Shown here in pieces: positions 1 to 11,385 of a stretch of DNA of 64,000 nucleotides (position 1 is the stretch's first letter; each line of letters starts with the position of its first letter). The stretch comes from Sorex araneus (lineage: Eukaryota > Chordata > Mammalia > Eulipotyphla > Soricidae): NCBI RefSeq assembly GCF_027595985.1, contig NC_073307.1, positions 13,201,432-13,265,431 on the forward strand. Reading direction: 5' to 3'. A program made the position numbers and the translations under genes. The notes under the pieces are model-generated. The model saw nothing but the letters and a program-made list of their open reading frames with translations, had not been told where the DNA came from and did not search any database.

Positions 1-864
1 CTCGTGCTTGTGTTTCAGTCATATACAGCTTGAGTATCTATCCCTCCACCAGTACCCGTTCTCCACTGATGACCCCATCATCCCTCCCACCCCCTCCCAC
101 CCCATTCCCCTCCCCACCCCGCCTTTTTGGCAGAGCATTCCCCTCTGTTCCCTCTCTCCCTTTGGGTATTGTGGTTAGTAATGGAGGTCTTGGGTGGCCA
201 ATGTGTTCGGTCTATAGTCTGCTCCTTGCATGCCTCTCCCATCCCGAACGGGTCCTCCCACCACAGTTTTGCTTGGTATTCCCTTCTCTATCTGAGCTGC
301 CCTTTCCCCCAGCATGTGAAGCTGGTCTCCAAGCCATGGAGCAAAACTGTTACTTATTTCTGTTATTCTTGGGTGTTAGGCCTCCATCCTGTTGTTTTAT
401 ATTCCGCAAATGAGTGCAATTCTTCTATGTCTGTCTCTCTTTTTCTGACTCATCTCACTTAGCATAATACTTTCCATGTTGATCCACTTGTATGCAAAGT
501 TTATGACTTCATCTTTTCTGACAGCTGCATAGTATTCCATTGTGTAGATGTACCAAAATTTCTTTAGCCAGTCATCTGTTCTTGGGCATTTGGGTTTTTT
601 CCAGATTTTGGCTATCGTAAATAGTGCCGCAATGAACATACATGTGCAGATGTCTTTTTGCCTCTCCGGAGTATATTTCCAGAAGTGGTATTGCTGGGTC
701 AAATGGGAGCTCGATTTCTAATTTTTTGAGGAGCGACCATATTGTTTTCCAGAAGGGTTGAACCAGTTGGCATTCCCACCAGCAATGTAGGAGGGTCTCT
801 TTCTCCCCACATCCTCTCCAACAGTGGTTGCTTTTGTTCTTTTGGATGTGTACCAGTCTCTGTG
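1..864 (-). mobile_element. L1 fragment: ORF2 C-terminus and 3'UTR
   Basis: Read on the minus strand, 864 to about 400 encodes the broken end of L1 ORF2. Segments such as CWRGCGEKETLLHCWWEC and the LPFDPAIPLLEIYS region are characteristic, followed by the YYAAVRKDEVI segment in another frame. Positions 400 down to 1 are the lineage-specific 3'UTR with its C-rich plus-strand face. The polyA end would lie just left of the window. It abuts a plus-strand L1 3' end at 864/865. Confidence 0.88.
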
Positions 865-1140
865 AACACGATGGCCACTCAATACCCCTATCGCAAACCA
901 CAACACCCAAAAGGAGAGAGAACAAAATGGCTGCCACATGGGCAGGGTCGGGGTGGGGGGGAACGGGATTGGATGGTGGGAGTGATACTGGGTTCATTGG
1001 TGGTGGAGAATGGACACTGGTGGAGGGATGGGTTCTTGAACATTGTATGAGGAAAACATAAACACAAAGATGGGTAAATTTGTAATTGTACCTTCATGGT
1101 GACTCAGTTATTAAAAAATAAATTTTAAAAAAAGAATAAA
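865..1140 (+). mobile_element. L1 3'UTR end with A-rich tail
   Basis: Plus-strand L1 3' end containing the G-rich GGTGGAGAATGGACACTGG and TGGAGGGATGGGTTCTTGAA blocks that recur in other copies here. It ends in AATAAATTTTAAAAAAAG. It begins exactly where the minus-strand L1 stops, giving a head-to-head pair. Confidence 0.85.
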
Positions 1141-1198
1141 AGTTTTACAAGTTAAAAAAAAGATAAATTCTCCTAGGATAATGAGTAAGGTTTCTAAT

Positions 1199-1910
1199 CA
1201 CTTGTATCACTGTCGTCCCGTTAATCTTCGATTTGCTCGAGCGGGCGCCAGTAATGTTGCCATTTGTCCCTGTCCCGTGCTAGTGCAGCCTAATGATATC
1301 TGCTTGCTCCAGGAACAGGAAGAGCCTCACATCGTTCATTCAGGGATTTGACGAACAAATCTGACCATCTAGTTGGTGGGCAGCCACATGGTCTTCTGAT
1401 GTCCCGTGGAATCCAGTCGGTAACAGTACTAGTCCAGCGGTTGTCTCTGAATTGCATTACATGACTGGCCCATGTGATTTTGGATGCCTTGGCAAATGAG
1501 ACATTGTCCCTGATGCTTGACCATCGACAGAAGAACTCCAATTCCTTCTCTCATTTGAGTGAGATGTGATACTCCTAGCATAGTTCTTTTGATTCCTCTT
1601 TGGGATACCTGAATAGCGTTCTCATCTTGTTTGTGTAGGGCCCAGGTCTCTGAGGCATATGTTAGTGCAAGAAGAATGGTGGAATCGAAAAGATGTGCCT
1701 GGAGTCGGAGGTTCTTCGGTCTCTTAGCCACTTCTTCGATGATCTTGAAGCCATTCCACGCTGCTCTCTTCCTCCTGCGCAGTTCTGGCGCCAAGTCATT
1801 CCTCATGTTGAGTTCTTGACCCAGGTACACATAGCTGCTGCATTCGGAGATGCTTGTTCCATTGAGAGCAAATGGAGCTTCAGGGACTAGTTCATTTTTC
1901 ATGAGCAATT
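1199..1910 (-). mobile_element. RTE-clade retrotransposon, 5'-truncated, with target duplication
   Basis: The minus strand encodes the C-terminal part of an RTE-type ORF2. ALTYASETWALHKQDENA and the RNDLAPELRRRKRAAW region are diagnostic for the clade. A frameshift then leads into DNRWTSTVTDWIPRDIRRP and RWSDLFVKSLNERCEAL. The 3' end, at the low coordinate, is the short CGGGACGACAGTGATACAAG type with no long poly(A), typical of RTE. The copy is flanked by a perfect 9-bp duplication GTTTCTAAT at 1190-1198 and 1911-1919. It is inactive: truncated, and frameshifted near position 1540. Confidence 0.9.
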
Positions 1911-1919
1911 GTTTCTAAT

Positions 1920-2819
1920 GAGAACAAATATTTCTAAATAAAATGTCTCCTCTCTCCTCTGTTAAAGAAAAGAAGAAGAAGAAAAAACTCATAAGTACAA
2001 TTTTAGGAAATAAAATTTTGGATAAATTACCAAATATATACCAAATGCTTCAAGTTTTAAAAATTAATTTTAATTTAAATTAGTGTAATCCAAATTATAA
2101 AATATGTCAAAATGAAAAGAAACTTGAATCTATAATTCATGCTACTATATATAATCATTAGTGCTTATATAGCAAACACATTTTTTGTACTGACACATAA
2201 TAAAATTTTTAGAGGACTCTCAATGATTACAGATTACTCAACATAGCTAAACCTTTTCTAGCCATTTAATAATGTATTTGCATGAACCAGATGAATTTTT
2301 GAAATATTCGCTGTCAATGGATTTTACAACAGCTATATTTCCTCATTGTAATTGATGAATAACTTTCTTTCAATTATAAAATCACTTCTCTCTATAATTT
2401 GTTAGGTAAAATTTCATTGTTTCAGGTTATATGATTTATTTAGGCCAGGTATAGTTAATTTGATATACATTTAAAACATTAAGTGACCTTAATTACTAAA
2501 AAGACATTCAACATGTCTTTTATGTACTGGTATGAAATGTACCTCACATTAAATTTTAAATGTGTTTAAAAATAAGATTCTATTTTATGTTATGTATGGG
2601 TTTATTATTTTCTAAAAATATTATATATGAAAATAAATTTATTTACTAAATTTCCTAGCTCTTCTCAGTTAAGATGCTCAGTTCTGCTTAAGCTTTCACT
2701 ATGAGTGAATTTGTGGAATTAATTGAGTTAATTTAACTGAAATCATTAGAGCACTTAGACATACCAGAGCACTTTTCCATAAAATTATCCCATTGACCTT
2801 ATTTGATGTGATAATCTAG
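1920..2819. other. AT-rich DNA without recognised gene
   Basis: Strongly AT-rich. No splice-bounded coding segment, RNA gene or clear repeat family recognised. Confidence 0.6.
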
Positions 2820-4740
2820 CTTTTTAAGATTGAAGTAACATTACAACCTTATGTATATTTCAGGTGTACATCATTATGAAGCAACATCTGTGGATGCTAC
2901 ATTAAGTTCACCACTAGAAGTCCAATTATACCCTTCATTATCAATTGGCCCCTGTTCATGGATTTTCCTTTCTGGTAACCACTACTTGGTCTTACAGTAA
3001 AATGTTCATTCCTCTGATACATTTGCATGGTTTCTCTAAATACTATAGATGAATTATACTATGTTTGCTTCTCTCCATCTGACTTATTTTACTAAGAATA
3101 ATATTCTTTAAGTGCATCCTTAGTACTGAAATTAGGAGGATTTCAATTTTAAAACAGCTGAGTAGTATTCCACTGTTGTGTATTTGTATAATATATAAGT
3201 ATAAACATATACATATATGTATAAATGTATACATATATATTATACATCACATCTTCTTTCTTATTTGATGGACACATAGGTTGTTCCCTGCATTAAGCTA
3301 TTATAAGTAGTGTTGCAATAAACAGGGGGGCACATTCATTTATTCAAACTGGTCTTTTCTCTTTTTGAGAAAATCTCCCAAGTATGATGACGAGATAACG
3401 TGGCTGTTTTAGTTTGATGAGGCACCTTCCTATTGCTTTCCACAATGGCAGTATAAATTCACAATCTCACCAGCCACGTGCAAGAGTTCATCCTCTCTAC
3501 ATTCTCCTCAACACTTGTTCCTTGTCTTTGGACTAGAGCCAGTCCCACAGATGTGAGGTGAAAGCTCATGGTTGTTTTGATTTGTAATTCTTTAATAGGA
3601 GGAGAAGATGAATATCTTTTCATGTGCCTGTTAGCCATCTGTATGTCTTCTTTGGAAAAAGTGTTGACTGCTCAGATCTTCTGCCTATTTTAAAAAATGG
3701 GGTTGTTTTTGTCTTGTTGAGTTTTATAAATCCTTTGTTTATTTTGGTTACTAATCTTTTATAGGACCTAGGCAATGCAGCTCTCTACACCCATTCAGTA
3801 GGACATCTTTCCATGTCTCTGATAGTTCCTTTCACTATACAACATCTTTGTTTGAAGTAATCCTATTTGTTTATTTTTGGTTTTGTTTCTCTCTTGTCTT
3901 TGAAATCTAGTTCCCAAATACATTAGTAAGATTAGTGTCAAGGAGCATATCACCTGTTTCTCTATGCATCTTGGTTTCAGGTTTTACAACGAAGTCTTTA
4001 ATGCATTTTGAATAAATTATTTATGTAGTGTTAGGTGGTAGTTTAGCATCATTATTCTTTCTGCTTGCCTTCCAAATTTTTCTGACACTATTATTGAAGA
4101 GACTTTCATTGCTTGACTATATATTCTTGGCTTCCTTATGTAAATTGTATATGTGTGGATTTATTTCTGGGCTCTTGATTCTTTTCCACTAATCGGTGTG
4201 TCTGTTATACTCTAGTAATATTATTTTAATAATTATCATTTATTAATATAGTTTGAAGTGAGGGAGATATATATTTGTGTGTATTCTTACTATCTCTGTA
4301 GCTCCTTGGGTTCTTAGTTTCAAATAAGTTACATGACACTGATTTTGATTTTTATGAAGAAATATTGGGATTTTAATAGGGATTATATTGAATCTTTTAT
4401 ATATATTCATTTGAATGATATTTTTCCCCATCCCTGAGCATAGATGTTTGTTCAGTTCTTTGAATCTTCTTTCTTTCAACAATGTCTTAGGGTGGTTAGT
4501 GCATGAGTATTTGAATACTTTTGTTAAATTTATTTCAAAGTATTTTTTATGGAGGTGTTTGCCTAATTTCCTTTTTATGCTAGTTTGCTTATTTTCTGTA
4601 TTCAAATGAAAAAGATGCATGTAAGCTGATTCTGAAAGCTGCCATTTTACTGTATTTATTATGGTTAATTCTTTTTTATTGAAGTACTGAGAATTTTCTC
4701 TTTTTTTGAGCATGAAAATAAAGTAATTTCAATTACTACC
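2820..4740 (-). mobile_element. Old L1 fragment, ORF2 C-terminal half and 3'UTR
   Basis: The plus strand shows the reverse of a diverged mammalian L1: 3'UTR motifs (TTTCAGGTGTACATCATTAT) at about 2865, then ORF2 C-terminal remnants (AGCTGAGTAGTATTCCAC at about 3158; GTGTTGCAATAAAC at about 3311). L1-like coding remains (IIPIKIPIFLHK) lie at 4243-4450. Many stops and indels indicate an old copy. An AT-rich palindromic stretch lies at about 3185-3245. Confidence 0.7.
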
Positions 4741-6425
4741 CACAAATAAAATAAAGTTAGGTTCACAGCTTTAGCTCATGACACAAAAGTGTACTAGGAG
4801 GCAAATTCATATCCATTAGATACAACTAACAGACCAACTTTTTGACTTTGGGCTATCTTGAAAGCTTGCAAAGTACCAGATATTGCTATGTATTCTCTAG
4901 TGACAAAATGTCAGCAATGGCTGAAGGCAGAACTGGTGAAGCACTTTTAAAAGATGTTTTCTCTATTTTGCTAGAAATTTAAGATGTTTATAAACATGGT
5001 ACGTGTCCAGAAGCAAGTCAGTATATTTGAAAGTCTCAACACACTTATTATGAAAGTTTGTAGTTGCACTCTCAAGAGGAGTCAATAGTCCATCCACATG
5101 GACATGATTAATACTTTCCTCTGGGTGGTAAGCATGTAATATAAAACTATACCAGACATTAATTAGCACCAGCGCAGAACATGCTTCAGCATCACAAAGT
5201 ATAAAAGCACAAAAGTTTATCCATCATTAAAAACCAATTTCCTCCTTCTTAATGTTAAACTAGGAGGTAACTAGATTAATAAAATCCAAATGACTAGATC
5301 GTGCAGTGTGCAATTTCTCTCTCTTTAAAGTATATGGGAAAACTAGTCAGCTAAATAAACACTTTATGATTAAAAAACTTCAATATTTTTAAGATTGGGC
5401 ATTGCCATAGGTAGGAATTGCATGGAAAAAAATCTTTGTTATTAAATAGAATTCCTTTTCTGTTTTATCAATGCATGTTTACAAAGATTTTAAAAAGTCT
5501 AGAAAATCTCAATACTGTCCAAAATAGTAACAAAAAGTCTCACAATAGAGATGTTACTGGTGCCCGCTCAAGCAAATCGATGAGCAACAGGACGACAGTG
5601 ACAGAAAATCTATTTTATCAATCTTTCCCTCCACCTCTGTTTTAGAGGTGATACTAGGAATCCATTATTAACCTAATTTTCTAATAAAGAGGGGAAAGAT
5701 ATTGATTAGCACTTATGGAACAGTCACCTACCAGCTTCAGATCCAACTTAATAGCAATGTAGGAAATTCAGAAATGGTATGATTTTTAGTTTATATTTTA
5801 TGGATGTGCTGTTGTTCCAACCTTATAAAGTAAAGCTGTCTGTTTTCCAAATTCCAAAAACTAGAATACACTCCATTGTCACCATATTAACCAGTGCCTT
5901 TGGTTTCCTTAGAACAAGGAAGGGTAAAGGGTTGCTGGTTAGGGATGCACAATTTTGGTTTAGGATCTTTCACACACACAAAAATCATACTGAGTAGCCA
6001 GATACTTTACAGTTTACATATTAGCCATGTCAGTGTGTGATCCCTACCTGTTGGAGTGGGGAAACCCAACATCAGTAAAACTAAATCACCTCACAGGATG
6101 TTATCTACTAACAACAAGTAGCTTAAACAACTTTCACCAGTAAGGTATCAATTTGGTGTTGAAAATGGTAAAATCACTTACAGTATATATTGTTGAAATT
6201 GTGGATCAATTATTTTGAACCTAATGAACCATGCAGGAAGAGCAAGGGTAAATAGACCAGTGTGCTCTGAATTTGTGCTTAGTTCAAGTACTAATAATTT
6301 TGCTGTAAAAAGATTTATCATATATAACAGCTATCATATAAGTGAAAAAGATTTTCCTCAGAAATGAAAATATTAAAACTTAACTAAAATACATTTAGTT
6401 AGTATTTCATACAGCATAAAATTTG
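4741..6425. other. AT-rich DNA without gene
   Basis: No coding exon seen. Apart from the type B SINE tail at 5518-5605, nothing is recognised. Confidence 0.55.
5518..5605 (+). mobile_element. Type B SINE, 3' fragment (RTE-derived tail)
   Basis: Matches the last third of the type B SINE from CCAAAATAGTAACAAAAAG through GTGCCCGCTCAAGCAAATCG to GACGACAGTGACAG. The tRNA-like head is missing. Confidence 0.8.
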
Positions 6426-6429
6426 ACAA

Positions 6430-6685
6430 GGAATGTGGCCATGTGGTCCAGTAGTAAGTTCACTCATGGGTGAGGCTCAGCCGGACCATGTGGCGAGTGG
6501 CTGTGAATGTGGCTGCAGTTAAGTTCTGGAGGTTTTTGGCTGGCAGGGCTGGGTCCCTTGGGGTGGGGAGCTCTCTTGCCCTCCTCTGGGGTGCCCCAAA
6601 GGGAACAGCCTGGTGTGGGGTCCGATGGCATGGTTATGGTGAGCGTCATGTTATGCTCCCTTCGGGAGAGACGGACACGCAATCA
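6430..6685. other. GC-rich island of unknown origin
   Basis: About 250 bases that are much more GC-rich than both flanks. They start with TGGTCCAGTAGTAAG, which fits an A-box pattern (TRGYNNARNNG), but I find no matching B box. Could be a lineage repeat I do not recognise. Confidence 0.35.
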
Positions 6686-6894
6686 CAATTTATGATTTTT
6701 ATGGAAAATTTTAAACATATTTGTTTATTTTTACACTTAAAATTTAGTAATATTTCACTTCTGCTTGTTTCTTGAAGTAGGAGTTACAGTGACAACAAAT
6801 TTCCTTATTTGTGCTGCTTTTACCTCACCACATGAGGTCTGATGTCATAGGCACACATAGTTGAGTTATGTTTTTAATACACCAGAGGACTCTG

Positions 6895-7085
6895 CCTTTT
6901 GGGGGGTGGGGTGAGGTGGCAGGGGTGGGGCACACCCAATGATGCTCAGGGGTTACTCCTGGCTGCACTCAGGAATTACTCCTGGTTCTGCTCAGGGACC
7001 TATATACGATGTTGGGGATTGAATCCAGGTCAGCAGCATGCAAGGCAAGACTGCTATACAGTTGCTCCAGGATTCTGTATTTTTT
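6895..7085 (-). mobile_element. Type A SINE, diverged
   Basis: The plus strand shows the reversed body (CACACCCAATGATGCTCAGG, ATTACTCCTGG) and the reversed B box/head (GGGATTGAATCCAGGTCAGC, GCAAGGCAAG). Diverged at the tail. Confidence 0.82.
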
Positions 7086-7099
7086 GATAGTGCAGTCCT

Positions 7100-7357
7100 T
7101 TGGGCTGGAGTGATAGCACAGTGGATAGGGTGTTTGCCTTGCACATGGTCCACCTGGGTTTGATTCCTCTGTCCCTCTCGGAGAGCCTGCCAAGCTACCG
7201 AGAGTATCCACCTGCACGGCAGAGTCTGGCAAGCTATCCGTGTCGTATTCGATATGCCAAAAACAGTAATAACAACAAATCTCATGATGGAGACGCTACT
7301 GGTACCCCCTCGAGCAAATTGATCATCTACAGGATGACAGTGCTACAGTGCTACAGT
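7100..7357 (+). mobile_element. Type B SINE (tRNA head + RTE tail), complete
   Basis: Head: GGGCTGGAGTGATAGCACAG with B-box-like GGTTTGATTCC. Middle: GAGAGCCTGCCAAGCTACCG and CGTATTCGATATGCCAAAAA. Tail: the RTE-like CCCCTCGAGCAAATTGATC and GACAGTGCTACAGTGCTACA, a short tandem 3' terminus instead of poly(A). An 8-bp duplication TGCAGTCC flanks it (7091-7098, 7358-7365). Confidence 0.9.
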
Positions 7358-7379
7358 GCAGTCCATTTTTATTTTGGGT

Positions 7380-8125
7380 GATTGGTAATATGAGGATTTC
7401 CATATCATTTGACTCATTTGACTCATTTGTTCTTTGCTATGTTGATTGCCCTGTTCAATTCTGCAAACTTAAGTGGAAGAACTTCTTCCAACACATTTAG
7501 AAGGGAGGTGAAATGGTCGGAAACCACTTAAGCTTTTGTGTCTGTGAAAGCCTTTATTTCTTATATCCTAAGGAGTATCTTGTCAGATATAGATCTTGAT
7601 TGGAAGTTTTTATCCTTGAGTATTTTGAATATTTTGAAAATTCAAATATTTTGAAAACTCCATTTTCATGGCTTGCAGACTTCCTGATGGGATGTCTAAA
7701 ACCCTGATGGTGATACCTTGGTAACTTTAGTTTTCTTGTTTTGGACTTTTAAGAGTTTCCCTAAAACGTGTCTTGTTATTGCTGTCTTTGGATTTATATG
7801 GCCAAGTGTTTTCTTAGTTTCATGAACTTGTATTTTCAGTTCCTTCCTCAAATTTCAAAAGTTTTTTAGTAATTCTTTAAGCTCTGTTATTATCATTCTT
7901 CAAAAATGAATCTATTATATTCATTTTTCTTATGTTGTCTTTCTTGATGGGATTGGATGGTTTTGTAATGATTCCTCACCTTTTTAATTATTTAATTGTT
8001 CTCTTTTCTTCCACTTAATTCTATATTTCTGACTTTGAGCTTCTTCATTATTTTCTTCTATTCTTCTACCAGAGAATTTGGTAACATACTTGATCTTATA
8101 CATGATTTTTTTCCACAATCTTATT
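7380..8125. other. T-rich DNA without gene
   Basis: AT-rich, possibly an old diverged retroelement, but no family can be assigned by eye and no coding exon is seen. Confidence 0.5.
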
Positions 8126-8133
8126 TTCTTATT

Positions 8134-8323
8134 CTGTTTTTTTGTTTGTTTGTTTGTTTTGCTTTTGGGGTCACACCCAGAGATGCTCAGGGGTTACTCC
8201 TGGCTTTGCACTCGGGAATTACTCCTGGTGGTGCTTGGAGGACCACATGGGATGCCGGGGATCAAACCCGGGTCGGCCGCGTGCAAGGCAAATGCCCTAC
8301 CCGCTGTGCCATCGCTCTGGCCC
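8134..8323 (-). mobile_element. Type A SINE, near full length
   Basis: T-rich tail with (TTTG)n, then GCTTTTGGGGTCACACCCAG, the reversed B box GATCAAACCCGGGTCGGCCG and reversed head CGCTCTGGCCCC. Flanked by TCTTATTCT on both sides (about 8128-8136 and 8324-8332). Confidence 0.92.
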
Positions 8324-8332
8324 CTCTTATTC

Positions 8333-8967
8333 TAAGTTTTTACTTTTACCTTCTTAATTTTATTTGAGACAATTTGCTTTGAGTTATTTTATCTTTGTTA
8401 TTTGCTGTTATAAATTCTCTTAATATCTCCTTGAGTTTCTTGTATCTCTTTACACTTCTTCATGTTAATTTGAGCTCTTTATCTGGTAGGGATATATAAT
8501 TTTCCATGTCTTTGAAGTCAGACTCTGGACAACTGTTCTCTCTACTTGTGATGACATGCTCCCTTCAGATTTCAAGTTACTATAATGTTTCTCTTTTGTC
8601 TGCAAGTTTTTTCTAGATTATATTTTCCAGGTTTATAATTTACTTTTTGATCAGCAGCTCTCCCCCAGCACCCCTGCCCCCCTTGGTGTCAAGGGTCATG
8701 CCTTCTCATGCAATTTACAGCTGAACTGGTTAATCCTTTATTTTCCAGCAGGTGGCACTGTCTTGTTTTTGTTGTTTGTGTTCTTCTGGCATTGTAGAGA
8801 ACTTAGGCTGGTAGTTCCCATGTCAGCCAGAAAGGGCTGTACAGAAGGCAGCCAGCCATTGTGGTCTTGTGCTTTGTGGGTGGGAAGGTAATGGAAAATC
8901 AGCTTAACTCTGTGGCCCTGTTACCTTTCTACATTCTGGATCCCCAGATTTGAGACTTTATAGTCTT
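8333..8967. other. Non-coding DNA
   Basis: T-rich then mixed composition. No gene or clear repeat recognised. Confidence 0.5.
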
Positions 8968-9580
8968 TTTTTTTCAATTTTATTGAATCACCATGAAATA
9001 CTTACAAACTTTCATGTTTGGGTTACAATCACAAAATGATCAAACACCCATCCCTCCACCAGTGCACATTTCCCACCACCAATATCCCCAGTATAACCTC
9101 CCTCTTTCCCACCCTCCCCCTGCCTCCATGGCAGACAATATTCCCCATACTCTCTCTCTACTTTTGGGCATTATGGCTTGCAACACAAACACTTAGAGGT
9201 CATCATGTTTGGTCCATTATCTACTTTCCGCACACATCTCCCATCCTGACTGATTCCTCCAGCCATCATTTTCTTAGTGATCTTTTCTCTATTCCATCTG
9301 CCTTCTCCCACATCCACACCAGCATTGGCTGCTTTTGTTCTTTTGAATGTGTGCCAGTCTCTGTGGTGAGAGATGATATCTCATTGTTGCTTTGATTTGC
9401 ATCTCCCTGATGACTAGCGATGTGGAGCATTTTTTCATGTGCCTTTTGGTCACTATATTTCTTTTTTGAGGAAACTTCTGTTCATTTCTTCTCCCCATTT
9501 TTTGATGGGGTTGGGGTTTTTTTTCTTATATAATTCTACTAGTGTCTTATATATCCTGGATATTAATCCCTTATTATACG
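8968..9580 (-). mobile_element. L1 3' part (sense half of a twin-primed copy)
   Basis: The reversed L1 3' end starts with the T-run (poly(A) in L1 sense) at about 8968. The 3'UTR continues to about 9300, then ORF2 C-terminal coding appears (minus strand: NRHMKKCSTSLVIREMQIK style segment at 9289-9498). At about 9581 it joins upstream ORF2 sequence in opposite orientation. Confidence 0.88.
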
Positions 9581-10692
9581 GGTAGGTGCAGATGCATATC
9601 AACAGATGCAGAGAAAGCATTTGACAAGATCCAGCACCTGTTTATGATGAAAACTCTCAGCAAGATGGGCATCGAAGAAACTTTTCTCAATATAGTCAAA
9701 GCCATCTACCAAAAGCCCACAGCAAGTATCATTCTCAATGGGGAAAAACTAAAAGCCTTTCCTCTAAGATCAGGCACAAGACAAGGTTGCCCGATTTCAC
9801 CGCTTCTATTCAATATAGTACTGGAAATCCTGGCCATAGCAGTTAGACAAGAAAAAGATATCAAGGAAAGGAAGAGGTTAAGCTATAACTATTTGCAGAT
9901 GATATGATACTATACTTAGAAAACCCTAAAGACTCTACAGAAAAGCTCCTAGAAATAATAGGTCAATATAGTAAAGTGGCAGGCTACGAAATCAACACCC
10001 AAAAGTCCCTGGCTTTCTTATATACAAATAATCAAAGAGAAGAAAGAGACATTTTAAAAAATCTCGTCACAAAAGTACCTCAGAAAATACGGTACCTTGG
10101 AATCAGCTTAACCAAAAAAGGTGAAGGACCTATACAAGGAAAAGTACAAAACACTACTTCAAGAAATAAAAGAGGACACTAGGAAATGGAGACACATCCC
10201 CTGCTCATGGATAGGGAGAATTAATATCATCAAAATGGCAATACTGTCCAAAGCACTATACAAATTTAATGTGGTCCCTATCAGGATACCCATGACATTT
10301 TTCAAAGAAATAGACAAAACTCTCCTGAAATTCATATGGAACAATAAACCCCAACGAATAGCTAAAGCAATCCTTGGGAAAAAGATGGGTGGCATCACCT
10401 TCCCCAACTTCAAACTCTACTACAAAGCAGTAGTAATTAAAACAGGATGGTATTGGTCTAGAAACAGACTGGCAGACCCATGGAACAGAGTTGAATATCC
10501 TGTCACAGACGCCCAAATATATAGCCACTTAATCTTTGACAAAGGAGCAATAAATGTGAAGTGGAACAAGGAAAGCCTCTTCAACAAGTGGTGCTTGAAA
10601 AACTGGATAGCTACCTGCAAAAAAATGAACTCTGACCTCTCTCTAATGCCAGGCACAACAGTCATATCAAAATGGATTGAAGACCTCAATAT
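9581..10692 (+). mobile_element. L1 ORF2 reverse-transcriptase region (inverted half of the same copy)
   Basis: The plus strand encodes broken L1 ORF2. RT motif A region [14 protein letters not shown] lies at about 9597, motif [18 protein letters not shown] at about 9780-9840, and the catalytic FADDM (the usual YADD/FADD box) at about 9890-9905. After that come [12 protein letters not shown] and the thumb/C-terminal part up to KWIEDLNIR at about 10690. Frameshifts at about 9900 and 10120 make it non-functional. Interrupted at 10693 by a nested insertion and resumed at 11326-11385. Confidence 0.9.
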
Positions 10693-11323
10693 CAGGCACA
10701 CGAGTGGCCCCTCTGTTCCTGAACGCCCATGATCCTGGAGGCCAACTAATTACTTTCAGCACCCAGCGGCTTCTTGCCTCTAGACTGTGAATTAATCTAT
10801 AGTCCCATTCCGCCTGGGAGGGGAAAGGTTTTTTTCTCTCGGTCTTTCCTTTCCCCAGCATGCAGCGTGGCGACTGCCATCTTATAAGGCCCACTAAACA
10901 GAGGTACGAGCTTGCAACAAGCTTAATTACTAAAATGTCAAAAATCCAAAACCGCATAGCCACGACCTCATATGGTCTTCATTCTCAGCAATGGAAAACA
11001 AATTATCAAATGATGCCTTTTTGGTAGGTCTGATTGTTGGGAGAAAATTCCAAATAATAATAGTGATTTTTCTGTTGAAATATTGAATGTAATCAAAGTA
11101 AAGAGAAAGTAAAATGAAAGTCATCAGCCACACAGGTGGAGGGTGGGGGTGGGATGGGAGGTATACTGGGGTTCTTGGTGGTGGAACATGTGCACTGGTG
11201 AAGGGATGGGTGTTTGATCATTGAATGACTGAGACTTAAGCCTGATAGCTTTGTAACTTTTCACATGGTGATTTGACAAAAAATTTTAAAAAAGATAAAT
11301 ATAGAAAATATCTATTTTTTTTA
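10693..11323 (+). mobile_element. Short L1-derived element nested in the L1 ORF2
   Basis: Flanked by a direct repeat of the host L1 (AAGACCTCAATAT at 10680-10692 and 11326-11338), so it is a separate insertion. About 440 bases of 5' sequence, GC-rich at first, include ATGTCAAAAATCCAAAACCG at about 10936. They are joined directly to the last 160 bases of the L1 3'UTR (GGTGGAACATGTGCACTGG, TGGTGATTTGAC) and an A/T-rich tail. ORF1 and ORF2 are absent. It resembles a non-autonomous L1 derivative moved in trans. Confidence 0.78.
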
Positions 11324-11325
11324 AA

Positions 11326-11385
11326 AGACCTCAATATAAGACATGAATCTATAAGGTACATAGAGGAAAATTCGTAGTCTATCTT
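11326..11385 (+). mobile_element. Continuation of the interrupted L1 ORF2
   Basis: Reads AGACCTCAATATAAGACATG followed by TCTATAAGGTACATAGAGGA, the L1 ORF2 segment that follows position 10692 in the interrupted copy. L1 similarity ends at about 11385. Confidence 0.75.

Noticed and set aside
9542-10732. Reverse-transcriptase gene
   Set aside because: L1 ORF2 broken by frameshifts and an insertion. Listed as mobile element only.
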